A stretch of DNA of 64,000 nucleotides from Oscillospiraceae bacterium (lineage in GTDB: Bacteria; Bacillota; Clostridia; Oscillospirales; CAG-272), in assembly GCA_015063795.1 (NCBI GenBank), contig SVTL01000002.1, positions 1-64,000 of the forward strand, written 5' to 3'. Numbering within the stretch: the stretch's first letter is position 1; each line of letters opens with the position of its first letter. This document shows positions 28,008 to 36,160 of this stretch, in pieces. The translations under genes and the position numbers were made by a program. The notes beneath the pieces are model-generated. The model had not been told where the DNA came from. It ran no database searches and worked only from the letters and a program-made list of their open reading frames with translations.

Positions 28008-28976
28008 TTAGGGAATATCGTTTATGCTGACCGCCTGACAGGGGGCGGCATGCTTGAGAACAAAGGAAATGGATTCATAAAGGGCATTTTCGCCGTTGTG
28101 GCCGATCACGATCCGCGTTACGGTCAGCTCGGCATCCTTTTCGGAATAGTCGATGTTCAGTCCCTTGACGTAGGTCTGGAAGAAAGCCAAGGGAAGATAG
28201 ACCTCGCCGTCCTTTTTCACGCAGGGAGAGGTGAGACGGATGGGCATACCGTTGACCACAGCCTCGGTGGAATTCAGCGTGACGAGGATGTTTTCATCAC
28301 GGGAAAGATCGGTGATGTAGCGGAGCTTCTGACGGTCGCCTGTGGTGGTGAAGCCGTAAAGCTCGGCCATGTCGGTCATGTTCAGATAGGGCTCGCCGCC
28401 GATGTAAAGACGGTCGCCGCTGATGCTCTTGAGCTTTTCGCCCTCGCCGTCGGTGGCGCTCATCAGAAAATCGACCGAGTCGGGAAGGGTGGAATCCGCG
28501 GCGGTCAGGTTCAGGAAAAAGAGACCGACCGAAACGGCCAGCAGAACGGCAAAGAGAAGCAGACAGATGCCCGCGCGGTTGAAAAAGAGACGGATCTGCT
28601 TCTTCCGCTCTTTTTTGTAGCGGAAGGTCTGCATCTTCACGTGCTGCTTTCGGAGAAGCTCCTCCTCGGGGGAGAGAGGGGGCTGCATACGTTGGGGAGG
28701 ACGCTGGGGGCGAGCCGTTTGCCGTGTCGGCTGAGCGGGACGCTGAGCGCGGGGATGCGAGCTCTGCATAGGGGGCTGTCCGCCTTGAACACGGGGACGG
28801 GTGCCGGACGGCCTTTGGGCAGAGGGGGCCTGTGAGGGGGAGGGGGCTTGACGGGGGATCTTGCGGACGGGCTGCTGCCCGTTTTTTTGCGGCATGGGCC
28901 GATTGCCCGACATTGCCTGCGGATTCTGTCCGCGGCGAGCCTGTCCGTCGGTCGGACGTTGCGGCTTGCGATCCAT
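28008..28976 (-). CDS. Membrane protein with Pro/Gln/Arg-rich tail and copper amine oxidase N-like domain
   Basis: A 322-aa protein that I cannot name. Residues 1-110 are low-complexity and rich in Pro, Gln, Arg and Ser, with repeated PQRP/QRP-type words. A basic stretch (YKKERKKQIRLFFNR) and one transmembrane helix (about 130-155) follow. The outer part (about 175-305) has the pattern of copper-amine-oxidase N-terminal-like domains (IGGEPYLNMTDMAELYGF, VNGMPIRLTSPCVKKDGEVYLPLAFF), commonly found in cell-wall proteins of Bacillota. It is the first gene behind a strong promoter and precedes the VanY-like gene, which suggests a cell-envelope role. Confidence 0.75.
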   Translation of the reverse strand: MDRKPQRPTDGQARRGQNPQAMSGNRPMPQKNGQQPVRKIPRQAPSPSQAPSAQRPSGTRPRVQGGQPPMQSSHPRAQRPAQPTRQTARPQRPPQRMQPPLSPEEELLRKQHVKMQTFRYKKERKKQIRLFFNRAGICLLLFAVLLAVSVGLFFLNLTAADSTLPDSVDFLMSATDGEGEKLKSISGDRLYIGGEPYLNMTDMAELYGFTTTGDRQKLRYITDLSRDENILVTLNSTEAVVNGMPIRLTSPCVKKDGEVYLPLAFFQTYVKGLNIDYSEKDAELTVTRIVIGHNGENALYESISFVLKHAAPCQAVSINDIP

Positions 28977-29050
28977 CGCATTCCCTCCTTTTCTCGATTT
29001 TGCGGTAAGCTTTTCGCCGTTTTGCTCGTCAAAGCAGTAGGTTTCTTTTA

Positions 29051-29078
29051 ATTATACCACAAAATCGAAAAAAAGCAA
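29051..29078 (-). promoter_or_regulatory. Sigma-A promoter of the envelope/cysE-cysS unit
   Basis: Minus strand: -35 TTGCTT (29073-29078), 16-bp spacer, extended -10 TGG TATAAT (29051-29056). It starts just after spoIIIAG ends and drives the 28008-28976 gene, probably with the VanY-like gene and cysE-cysS behind it. Confidence 0.72.
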
Positions 29079-29087
29079 GAATTTTTT

Positions 29088-29510
29088 TCAATATTCTTTA
29101 TGATCGCCTTTTCCCATGCCGCAAACACGGATGCGGTGGCTTTTTGCCCCGGTCACTGCCTCGATCAGCTCGGTGATCTTCTTTTGAAGCGTCGGGTCGT
29201 CCCCGCCTTGACAGATGACGGCAACGCCGCGGATCTCGGGCGCCTTCCGATCCACCAGATTCTGCATGGCATACACGCTTTCGCCGCCGTTTTCGGTGGT
29301 GAGCAGAACGCGGCTTCCGCTCTTTCCGCAAACGGTATCCACCAAAGAGGCAATGCGGGCTTCCAGCTCGGAGGCGTAGGTGAGCGTTTCCGACCGTTTT
29401 GTTTCGCCGCCGGGCAGAAGCACCAGACAGAGCCCGATCAACAGCATGGCGCCCACCGTCAGCGGCAGGCGGAAGCGCTTGAAAAGAGCCATCGCCTTAT
29501 TCCTGTTCAA
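29088..29510 (-). CDS. spoIIIAG: Stage III sporulation protein AG
   Basis: A 140-aa single-pass membrane protein (helix about 14-33) with an extracellular ring-building domain. SpoIIIAG forms the large ring of the SpoIIIA-SpoIIQ channel between mother cell and forespore. The LEARIASLVDTVCGKSGSRVLLTTENG segment and the closing RGVAVICQGGDDPTLQKKITELIEAVTG are family-typical. At 140 aa it is shorter than the approximately 230-aa Bacillus form. It overlaps the spoIIIAF end. It is the last gene of the operon here; spoIIIAH does not follow. Confidence 0.93.
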   Translation of the reverse strand: MNRNKAMALFKRFRLPLTVGAMLLIGLCLVLLPGGETKRSETLTYASELEARIASLVDTVCGKSGSRVLLTTENGGESVYAMQNLVDRKAPEIRGVAVICQGGDDPTLQKKITELIEAVTGAKSHRIRVCGMGKGDHKEY

Positions 29511-29952
29511 GAACGATCACCTCACAGTCCAAGCGGTCACGCAGATAGCTTTCCACGTCGCCGATCAGCCAGCCGCGGCTGTTTTGACCGAGCACGACCG
29601 TCACGCATCCGATCCCGCCCTCCCTGAAAGAAACGCGGACATCGGCCTCATCACGGCTCAGACCGAATTTGTCAGCCAGCATCTGCCGCACACCGCTTTC
29701 GAAGCGGTAGACGGATGCGATGCCGTCTGCGGTGCTTTCTTTCGCCGTTTCGTTGCGGAAAAGGGAGGGAAGAGAGAGAGCCGAAAGGGCGGTGTCCTTC
29801 AGCGGCAGGAGAAGGGAGGCGGTCAGAGCAAGGGTGAGAACGAAGCGGATACAGCGGTCAAGCCCGGCGTTTTTCTCCGAGGCGAACACCGAAAACACAC
29901 CGCTGCAGAGGCAGGCGGCACTCAGCGCCTGCAGATAGGCAGAGGACATCAT
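29497..29952 (-). CDS. spoIIIAF: Stage III sporulation protein AF
   Basis: A 151-aa protein with two N-terminal membrane segments (about 8-24 and 34-50) and an outer domain ending in DVESYLRDRLDCEVIVLEQE. It is part of the SpoIIIA complex of the mother-cell membrane. I start it at the ATG at 29952, with AAGGAG six bases upstream. The neighbours spoIIIAE and spoIIIAG fix its identity; the sequence alone is weakly conserved. Confidence 0.9.
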   Translation of the reverse strand: MMSSAYLQALSAACLCSGVFSVFASEKNAGLDRCIRFVLTLALTASLLLPLKDTALSALSLPSLFRNETAKESTADGIASVYRFESGVRQMLADKFGLSRDEADVRVSFREGGIGCVTVVLGQNSRGWLIGDVESYLRDRLDCEVIVLEQE

Positions 29953-29971
29953 GGAGCACTCCTTTCGCACA

Positions 29972-30009
29972 GATGAGCGGATGTTGATGAGCGGATGTTG
30001 ATGAGCGGA
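29972..30009. repeat. 14-bp tandem repeat, about 2.7 copies
   Basis: The unit GATGAGCGGATGTT occurs twice in full (29972-29985, 29986-29999) and once partly (30000-30009). It occupies most of the 75-base gap between spoIIIAE and spoIIIAF, upstream of the spoIIIAF SD. Confidence 0.9.
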
Positions 30010-30027
30010 CAGCGGATGCAGGCGGCT

Positions 30028-31143
30028 TCAGGCGGCGGCATAGGTCATGCTGACAAACAGCGCAAAGGCGATCACAAAGATTACCGCCGCCGAGCAGACC
30101 GCCGCCAGCATCAGACTGAGGATGTCGCCGAAGCGTCCGATGGCGCTTCCTTCCTCCTTCATGCCCATCACATCCGCCGCGGTCTTGGCGGTCATCAGCG
30201 CGAGCTTTTGAAGCACCAGAGACAAAAACACGGGCAGAACCAGCAGAAAGACCACCGCCAGCCCCAGGTAGCCCAGCGTCCCCTTGACCACCGAAAGCCC
30301 CGAAAGCACCGTGCGCACCGCATCGCCCAGCGAGGAGCCGACAACGGGCACAAAGCTTCCCGCAAACTTCATCCCCCTTGCCGCCGCGTTGTCCGCTGAA
30401 AGTGACAGTGCATTCTGAAAGAGCAGGACGATGGAGAGAAGGCTCATGGCCGAGGCGAGCAGAAAGGAGTAGACCTTCTTGATCAGCGAGAGGACGGGAG
30501 AAAGATCCAGCAGCGGAGAAAAGGAATCGGCGATCGCCAGCGTCAGAGAGACCTTGATCAGAGGCGAGAGGGCGTAGATGCAGAGATTTTCCACCAGCGT
30601 CAGCGCCAGCAAAAGCCCCGCGCTCTGGGAGGCGGCGGTGACGGCATTTCCGCCCGAGGCGGTCAGCAGCGTCATGTAGGGCAGCAGCGAGGAGACAAAG
30701 ACGGTCACCGTTTCAAGAAAGGAGAGCACGCTCTGCAGAAGAGGATCGATGCGGCCGTACAGAAGTGCTGTGAGGCAGACGACCGACAGCATTTCCTGCA
30801 GACGGGCGAGAGAAGGCGAGACGATCTCCTTTCGCAGAGCGCTGAGCGCCGAAGACAGCAAAAGAAAGCCGAACAGCGAGGCAAAAGCGGCGGTCAGCGA
30901 GGGGAAGAGGGCAGACACCTGCTCGCCGACGGCATCAAAAAAGGCATCCGCACCGTCAAACACCGGCTTTTGGCTGTCATAGCCATCCCCCAGCCTGTCC
31001 CGCACTTCTTCGGGGATCAGCGCATTGATCTCCTCATCGGAAAACAGATCGCTCTCCGCCTGACAGGGCAGAATCAGAATAACGGCGGTAAGCACCAGAA
31101 AAAGGACGGCCGCCGATGCGTACCGAACACCTCTCCCCCTCAT
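30028..31143 (-). CDS. spoIIIAE: Stage III sporulation protein AE
   Basis: A 371-aa polytopic membrane protein with an N-terminal signal-like helix (about 7-28), a soluble loop (about 29-75) and then a series of hydrophobic segments. SpoIIIAE is an inner-membrane part of the feeding-tube apparatus. Conserved features are LLPYMTLLTASGGNAVTAASQS, a stretch near LSLIKKVYSFLLASAMSLL, and GSFVPVVGSSLGDAVRTVL. Length and position in the operon agree. The start overlaps the spoIIIAD stop by four bases. Confidence 0.96.
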   Translation of the reverse strand: MRGRGVRYASAAVLFLVLTAVILILPCQAESDLFSDEEINALIPEEVRDRLGDGYDSQKPVFDGADAFFDAVGEQVSALFPSLTAAFASLFGFLLLSSALSALRKEIVSPSLARLQEMLSVVCLTALLYGRIDPLLQSVLSFLETVTVFVSSLLPYMTLLTASGGNAVTAASQSAGLLLALTLVENLCIYALSPLIKVSLTLAIADSFSPLLDLSPVLSLIKKVYSFLLASAMSLLSIVLLFQNALSLSADNAAARGMKFAGSFVPVVGSSLGDAVRTVLSGLSVVKGTLGYLGLAVVFLLVLPVFLSLVLQKLALMTAKTAADVMGMKEEGSAIGRFGDILSLMLAAVCSAAVIFVIAFALFVSMTYAAA

Positions 31144-31523
31144 GCGCCGAGCCTTTCCGCGAAAGCAAACAGCTCTTTGACCATCGGCAGAGCCAGCAGC
31201 AGGATTTCGGCCTTTCCCACCGTTTCCAAACGGCCTGCCAAAGCGCTTTCTCCGCTGTCACGGCAGAGATCGGCGCAGGTCTGCACCAGCAGAGACACAC
31301 CGAGGCATTTGAACAGAATGCGTGCATAATCGGAAAAGGCGGCGCCTTCGCTTTGCTCGCGCAGATAGGTCAGCACCGGCATCAGCGCGGTCAGAGCGGC
31401 GGAGAGCAGGAGCAGAGAGCAGAGAAGGGAGGAGGCACGGGCAAATTCCTCGTTGCCTTTGCGGATCATCAGCGACAGGGTAACGGCGATCAGCGCGCCG
31501 CCGCACAGCTTGAGAAGTTCCAT
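31140..31523 (-). CDS. spoIIIAD: Stage III sporulation protein AD
   Basis: A 127-aa membrane protein with about four hydrophobic segments, of the SpoIIIAC/AD family. It has the usual NEEFARASSLLCSLLLL and closing LALPMVKELFAFAERL. It starts four bases after spoIIIAC ends. It belongs to the mother-cell side of the SpoIIIA-SpoIIQ complex. Confidence 0.95.
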   Translation of the reverse strand: MELLKLCGGALIAVTLSLMIRKGNEEFARASSLLCSLLLLSAALTALMPVLTYLREQSEGAAFSDYARILFKCLGVSLLVQTCADLCRDSGESALAGRLETVGKAEILLLALPMVKELFAFAERLGA

Positions 31524-31527
31524 TTTT

Positions 31528-31722
31528 TCAAATCCCGAAGATGGTTTTGATCTGACCGATCAATTCGCCCACCTCGCCCACCAGCATCAGCAGGACGATC
31601 ACGATCCCTGCCAGCGAGACCAGCATCGCCTGCTCGTCCCGTCCCGATTTGGAGAGCAGGATGCAGGAAACGCTGACCAGAAGCCCCGCGCCTGCCGTTT
31701 TCAACAAAATGGCAATGTCCAT
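31528..31722 (-). CDS. spoIIIAC: Stage III sporulation protein AC
   Basis: A 64-aa protein with two membrane helices, the normal size of SpoIIIAC. It includes the short SKSGRDEQAMLVSLAGIVIVLLMLV segment. It lies between spoIIIAB and spoIIIAD in the canonical order. Confidence 0.95.
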   Translation of the reverse strand: MDIAILLKTAGAGLLVSVSCILLSKSGRDEQAMLVSLAGIVIVLLMLVGEVGELIGQIKTIFGI

Positions 31723-31773
31723 TTTCGATTCCTTTCGTTTGATCGTTTTCTGTTGTGTTTCTCATTCAAAGCA

Positions 31774-32256
31774 TCAGATCAGCAGGATCACCGGCAGAAG
31801 TCCGCCTGTCACGCCCAGCCAGAGAGAAAGCCTTTCATCCTTTGCCCCCTGCTCGCGCTCACTCTTCAGCGTCTCCTCCAGCAGCTGCAGATGATGGCGG
31901 CAGAGGTCGCTTTGGTGAGACACGTCGCTCTTGCCAAGCCCCTTGCCGAAGGAGAGGAGAATGGCTTTGATCTTGCTTGAAAAGAGCCCGTCGGTCCCCT
32001 CGATCGCCGCCTCCCACCCGCTGTTCCGCAAGAGCGGAAGAAAACCGCAGTTCTCCAGCGGTTGGTTTTCATATGCGCCGAACAGTTCCGGCAGAGGAAC
32101 GCGGAGCGTTTCGATTCCGTTCTGAAGAAAGCGGATCAGATCGGTCATGGCCTCGCTTGCTTCAAGTGTACGACGGATGCGCCCGGCGCGGACATAGCCC
32201 ATGCAGAACGGACCGAGGAAGAGAAGAAAAAGCCCGATCGCTTTCGGAAGCGTCAT
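31774..32256 (-). CDS. spoIIIAB: Stage III sporulation protein AB
   Basis: A 160-aa protein with an N-terminal and a C-terminal hydrophobic segment around a helical cytoplasmic part. Its fold is related to GspF/T2SS-type proteins. Family features are LIRFLQNGIETLRVPLPELF and the C-terminal YxxLG-like end (LWLGVTGGLLPVILLI). It follows spoIIIAA by six bases. It is thought to work with the SpoIIIAA ATPase. Confidence 0.94.
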   Translation of the reverse strand: MTLPKAIGLFLLFLGPFCMGYVRAGRIRRTLEASEAMTDLIRFLQNGIETLRVPLPELFGAYENQPLENCGFLPLLRNSGWEAAIEGTDGLFSSKIKAILLSFGKGLGKSDVSHQSDLCRHHLQLLEETLKSEREQGAKDERLSLWLGVTGGLLPVILLI

Positions 32257-32262
32257 CGCCGA

Positions 32263-33141
32263 TCATCCCCCCTTTCCATAAATCCTGTCGGTCTCGGTCA
32301 GCGTCAGACGAAGCGCGTCGCTGAGCCTCCGAAGCCCAACGTAGGCATCGAACACATCTCCGTCCTTTAAGACGGCAAACAGCGGCCTCGCCAGCAGAGA
32401 ACGAAGCGACTCGGCATGGCAGGTGGCGATCACCTCGGCACCGCTTTTTTTCGCCTCAAGCAGAGCGGCCGCGTCCTCCCTGCTCCCGATCTCATCGCAG
32501 AGGATAAACTGCGGCGAGAGGGTTCGGAGCGCAATGGAAAAGCCCTTGTCCTTGGGGCATCCCGACAGGCAGTCGATGAAGGTGTCGCTCATCGCTTCGG
32601 CATCAAACAGCTCGCCGCGGCTGTCGATCAGGCACACTCGCTTCTCTCTGCCCAAAGAAAGCGCCAGATCGCGCAGAAGGGTGGTTTTTCCTCCGCCCGG
32701 CGGCGAATAGAGGAGCAGGGAAGCGCGAAAGTCCTTTTCTTTCAGAAAGCGCATCAGCTCGCCGCCAATGCCGTAAAGAAAACGGGGGATGCGGATGTTC
32801 AAAGAGGAGATGTCGGTGAGCGTGCGGATCACGCCGCTGTCGGTCACGGCTCGTCCGCAGACTCCCACACGGCAGGCGCCGAAGCGGAGAAAGCCCTCGG
32901 TCAGCGTGTCGGCATGGGCATAGAGCGAGCCGCCGCAGAGGGCAAAAAAGAGCTTCTCCAGCGCTTCGCCCCGGCAGAAGACGGCCGTGCGGCGGCTTTC
33001 GCCTTTCACGGTCAGCGAAACATGCCCGTCCCGCCGGAAACGGATCTCATCCACCGAGGCCTGCTTGGTACATTCTTCGCGCAGAGCGTCCCCCATCTCC
33101 CTCGGCAAAAGAGAGAGGATGCGTTCGATCATCTTGTCCAT
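32263..33141 (-). CDS. spoIIIAA: Stage III sporulation protein AA, ATPase
   Basis: A 292-aa secretion-type ATPase of the SpoIIIA complex. Walker A is SPPGGGKTTLLRDLA and the Walker B region is FILCDEIGSREDAAALLEA. An ATCHAESLRSLLARP segment follows. The track ORF begins much further upstream at 33516, but those residues overlap the pcrA promoter and do not match the family. MDKMIERILSLLP at 33141 is the family-like start, although I see no strong SD before it. It is the first gene of spoIIIAA-AG. Confidence 0.94.
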   Translation of the reverse strand: MDKMIERILSLLPREMGDALREECTKQASVDEIRFRRDGHVSLTVKGESRRTAVFCRGEALEKLFFALCGGSLYAHADTLTEGFLRFGACRVGVCGRAVTDSGVIRTLTDISSLNIRIPRFLYGIGGELMRFLKEKDFRASLLLYSPPGGGKTTLLRDLALSLGREKRVCLIDSRGELFDAEAMSDTFIDCLSGCPKDKGFSIALRTLSPQFILCDEIGSREDAAALLEAKKSGAEVIATCHAESLRSLLARPLFAVLKDGDVFDAYVGLRRLSDALRLTLTETDRIYGKGG

Positions 33142-33229
33142 GGTAGAATGTATGCGGCCTTTTGCGGAAGGATTCCTGCGAAAATATTTGTTTTTTGTAA
33201 TATTTTGATGAACATTTGGTGAAAAACGG

Positions 33230-33258
33230 TTGATTCTTTTTAGAATATCATGTATAAT
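33230..33258 (+). promoter_or_regulatory. Sigma-A promoter of pcrA
   Basis: -35 TTGATT (33230-33235), 17-bp spacer, -10 TATAAT (33253-33258), about 67 bases before the preferred ATG. It lies in the divergent region between spoIIIAA and pcrA. Confidence 0.82.
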
Positions 33259-33325
33259 AGATATAATAAGTACTGATTCCGATTGGATCCAAGCTGTCAA
33301 AACAGCTGGAAGAACGGGGGTTACC

Positions 33326-35734
33326 ATGGCTGGAATGGAAAACAAAACCGCAGAGCGCTTTCTCAAAGCGAAGCGCGCGCTGTTTGATAAGAAGTTCGGC
33401 TTTCTGAACGAAGCGCAGAGAGAGGCGGTCTTCACCGTCAACGATCCGCTGCTGATCCTGGCGGGTGCGGGAAGCGGAAAAACGACGGTTTTGGTCAACC
33501 GCATTGCCTTTATCATACGGTACGGAAACGCTTATTTTGACCAGCGTCTGCCCGAGGGGTTGAATGAGGAAGAGATTGCCCGCCTTGAGGGCGCGTCCGA
33601 TCTTTCGCCCGAGGAGATCGGCGAATTGCTGGATGAATATGCCGTTTCGCCCTGCGAGAGCTACCGTGTGATGGCCATCACCTTCACCAACAAGGCGGCC
33701 AACGAGATCAAGAGCCGTTTGAACGCCATTCTGGGCGATGCCGCCGAGGAGATCTGGGCGGGCACCTTCCACTCCATTTGTATGCGTATGCTCCGCCGCT
33801 TCCCCGAAAAAGCAGGGCTTGCCGCGGGCTTCACCATTTACGATGCCGATGATTCGAAAAAGCTTGTTACCGAGTGCATCAAGCAGCTGAACATCGACGA
33901 AAAGAGCCTGCCTCCCAAGGCGGTGCTCACCGAGATCAGCCAGGCCAAGGACCGCCTGTGCGATGTCAACGAGTTTGACGAGACCGCTGGGCAGGACTTC
34001 CGCCTCCGCATGATCTGCAATGTCTACCGTATGTACCAGCAGCGGCTGGAGGAGGCCAACGCCGTCGATTTTGATGATATCATCATGAAAACGGTGGTCA
34101 TGCTCCGCGATCATGAGGATGTCCGCTCCTTCTATCAGAAGCGCTTCCGCTATCTGTGCGTGGACGAGTATCAGGACACCAACCATGCCCAGTTCATGCT
34201 GGCCAAGCTGCTGTCGGGCGGATACAACAACCTGATGGTGGTGGGCGATGACGACCAGAGCATTTATAAATTCCGCGGCGCCACCATTGAAAACATCCTG
34301 CATTTCGACCGCGAGATGCAGAACGTGAAGATCATCAAGCTCGAGCAGAACTACCGTTCCACGCAGAACATTCTCGGTGCGGCCAATTCGGTCATCCGCA
34401 ACAACTTCGGAAGACGGAGCAAAACGCTCTGGACCGACCGCGGCGAGGGTGAAAAGGTACATATCAAAAAGACCGAGAACCAGAACGAGGAAGCCAAGTT
34501 CATCATCAATAAGATCATGGAGATGGTGATCCGCGAGAAGCGGAAGTATTCGGATTTTGCGGTGCTCTATCGCTTCAATGCCTTCTCGGGCGGACTGGAA
34601 AGCATCTTCACGAAGAGCGGCGTGCCGTACCGCATGATCGGCTCGCTCCGCTTTACCGACCGCAAGGAGGTCAAGGACATCTTTGCCTATCTGTCGGTGA
34701 TCAACAACCCCTCCGACAACCTGCGCTTGAAGCGCATCATCAACGAGCCCAAGCGTAAGATCGGCGAATCGACCGTCTCGGCGGTGGAACGGTTGGCCGA
34801 GCTGCATATGGAATCGATGTTTTCCATCATGGAGAATGCCGAAAGCCATGCCGCGCTGGTCAAATCGGCCGGCAAGCTGAAGGAATTTGTGGAGCTGATC
34901 CGTTCCTTCCAAAGTCTGGCCAAGGAGCTTCCGCTGGACCGTCTGGTGGCCGAGGTCATCGACCGTACCGGCTACCGCGCCATGTTAGAGAGCGGCGGCG
35001 AAAGCGAAAAGGAAAAGATCCAGTATGTGGACGAATTGATCTCCCGTGCTGTGGAGCATGCCCGCGAAAACGAGCAGGCGGATCTGGCCACCTTCTTGGA
35101 GGAATATGCGCTGGTGTCCGATATCGACAACTACGATGCCGACAGCGATGCCATCGTGCTGATGACCATCCACAGCGCCAAGGGACTGGAATTCCCCGTG
35201 GTCTTCCTGCCCGGCTGGGAGGACGGCGTGTTCCCCAGCGAAAAGGCGGTCATTGCCGATGAGGAGCTGGAGGAGGAGAGACGTCTGGCCTATGTGGCCA
35301 TCACCCGTGCCAAGGAAAAGCTCTTCTGCTCGTATGCCCGTGAGCGTCTGCTGTACGGACGCACCATGTACGGCCGCCCGTCCCGCTTCCTGTCCGAGAT
35401 CCCTGCGGAATTTACCGATTCCGAGCAGCCCAAGCCCTTGAGCGAGGTGCAGGCCGAATCCGATCGCCCGGCCAGACGGAGCCGCTCGCGCGAGGCTTCG
35501 ATCTCCAAGGAATTTTTCAAGCAGCCCGTGGTCACAGGCAATGTGGGGCGCACCACCGGATACGAGCGCTTCCTGCCCGGCGAGGAGGTTGTGCATCTGA
35601 CCTTTGGTAAGGGTACCATCCTCTCGTCCAAGGAGATCGGCGCGGATATTCTGTATGAGGTCGCCTTCGATTCGGTGGGAACCAAAAAGCTGATGGCAAC
35701 GTATGCCAAGCTGAAGAGAAGCGGCGGTCATTGA
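33326..35734 (+). CDS. pcrA: UvrD/PcrA-type superfamily 1 DNA helicase
   Basis: An 802-aa 3'-5' helicase. The motifs are in order: Q-motif LNEAQREAV, Walker A AGAGSGKTTVLVNRI, motif II DEYQDTNHAQF, motif III VGDDDQSIYKFRGA, motif IV LEQNYRSTQNIL, motif V TIHSAKGLEFPVVF and motif VI YVAITRAKEKL. A C-terminal extension ends in a Tudor-like domain (VVHLTFGKGTILSSKEIGADILYEVAFDSVGTKKL), typical of PcrA. It acts in repair and in removing replication blocks. A short insertion after motif Ia (LPEGLNEEEIARLEG...LLDEYAV) is seen in clostridial members. I start at MAGMENKT (33326). Confidence 0.95.
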   Translation: MAGMENKTAERFLKAKRALFDKKFGFLNEAQREAVFTVNDPLLILAGAGSGKTTVLVNRIAFIIRYGNAYFDQRLPEGLNEEEIARLEGASDLSPEEIGELLDEYAVSPCESYRVMAITFTNKAANEIKSRLNAILGDAAEEIWAGTFHSICMRMLRRFPEKAGLAAGFTIYDADDSKKLVTECIKQLNIDEKSLPPKAVLTEISQAKDRLCDVNEFDETAGQDFRLRMICNVYRMYQQRLEEANAVDFDDIIMKTVVMLRDHEDVRSFYQKRFRYLCVDEYQDTNHAQFMLAKLLSGGYNNLMVVGDDDQSIYKFRGATIENILHFDREMQNVKIIKLEQNYRSTQNILGAANSVIRNNFGRRSKTLWTDRGEGEKVHIKKTENQNEEAKFIINKIMEMVIREKRKYSDFAVLYRFNAFSGGLESIFTKSGVPYRMIGSLRFTDRKEVKDIFAYLSVINNPSDNLRLKRIINEPKRKIGESTVSAVERLAELHMESMFSIMENAESHAALVKSAGKLKEFVELIRSFQSLAKELPLDRLVAEVIDRTGYRAMLESGGESEKEKIQYVDELISRAVEHARENEQADLATFLEEYALVSDIDNYDADSDAIVLMTIHSAKGLEFPVVFLPGWEDGVFPSEKAVIADEELEEERRLAYVAITRAKEKLFCSYARERLLYGRTMYGRPSRFLSEIPAEFTDSEQPKPLSEVQAESDRPARRSRSREASISKEFFKQPVVTGNVGRTTGYERFLPGEEVVHLTFGKGTILSSKEIGADILYEVAFDSVGTKKLMATYAKLKRSGGH

Positions 35735-35781
35735 AGCGCAAGCCGTCTTCGCTTGAAAAATCAAAAAAAACAAACATAAAA

Positions 35782-35832
35782 CCTCTTTCTTTGGGTACAC
35801 TAAGGCTGTACTTTCAAAGAAGGAGGTTTTTT
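35782..35832 (+). terminator. Terminator-like hairpin whose 3' arm is the SD of the next gene
   Basis: Outer arms 35782-35793 and 35815-35826 pair over 12 bp (one G-U). An inner 5-bp GTACA/TGTAC stem closes a 7-base loop, and TTTTTT follows at 35827-35832. It has the form of an intrinsic terminator for pcrA. Its 3' arm contains AAGGAGG, the only SD candidate for the DUF1540 gene whose ATG is nine bases on. Hence the same structure should either stop transcripts from pcrA or hide that SD. Which function is real is inference. Confidence 0.75.
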
Positions 35833-35835
35833 GAC

Positions 35836-36045
35836 ATGAACAACAACACCAACAACACCAATAACACCAACACCAACAATTGGTGCTGCTCGACCAACCG
35901 CTCCATCGAGTGCACGGTCAAGCAGTGCAAGAACCATTGCGGCAGCGAGAACTATTGCTCGCTGAACAAGATCCGCGTCGGCACGCATGAGGCAAACCCC
36001 ACCATGATGCAGTGCACCGACTGCGAGTCCTTTGAAGTAAAGTAA
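35836..36045 (+). CDS. DUF1540 domain protein, Cys-rich
   Basis: A 69-aa protein. An Asn/Thr repeat opens it (MNNNTNNTNNTNTNNW), then come the paired CC and a DUF1540 domain: IECTVKQCKNHCG, YCSLNKIRVGTHE, QCTDCESFEVK. The Cys pattern suggests metal or disulfide binding; the family has no firm function but is common in endospore-forming Clostridia. The track ORF starts at 35731, but the ATG at 35836 has AAGGAGG nine bases before it. That SD lies inside the hairpin at 35782-35832. No convincing promoter was found between pcrA and this gene. Confidence 0.88.
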   Translation: MNNNTNNTNNTNTNNWCCSTNRSIECTVKQCKNHCGSENYCSLNKIRVGTHEANPTMMQCTDCESFEVK

Positions 36046-36060
36046 TCCGACAGCAAAAGG

Positions 36061-36102
36061 AGAAAGAGGGCGTTTTTCAAAGACGTCCTCCTTCTTTTTT
36101 TA
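36061..36102 (+). terminator. Terminator of the DUF1540 gene
   Basis: Stem GAAAGAGGGCGT with ACGTCCTCCTTC (wobble pairs), then TTTTTTT. It lies 16 bases after the stop codon. Confidence 0.85.
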
Positions 36103-36131
36103 TCATAACGCCGCTCCTGCCTGCATATACA
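36103..36131 (+). promoter_or_regulatory. Candidate sigma-E promoter of spoIIIAH
   Basis: A -35-like TCATAAC (36103-36109) and a -10-like CATATACA (36124-36131) stand 14 bases apart. This is similar to the mother-cell sigma-E consensus (kmATATT, CATACAnT) but not perfect. The predicted start lies about 23 bases before the spoIIIAH ATG. It would place the detached gene under the same sigma factor that drives spoIIIA operons in known species. This is inference from pattern only. Confidence 0.42.
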
Positions 36132-36160
36132 TGAACCAAAACCGAAAGGAGACGGTGACA

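Noticed and set aside
29972-30009. Tandem repeat as a CRISPR array
   Set aside because: The units are 14 bases with no spacers and there are no cas genes.
33142-33170. CATACATT just before spoIIIAA, a perfect sigma-E -10 word
   Set aside because: It ends five bases before the chosen ATG, so transcription would begin at the start codon itself. The -35 (GGAATCC) is only fair. It would need a leaderless mRNA or a later start, for which there is no SD.
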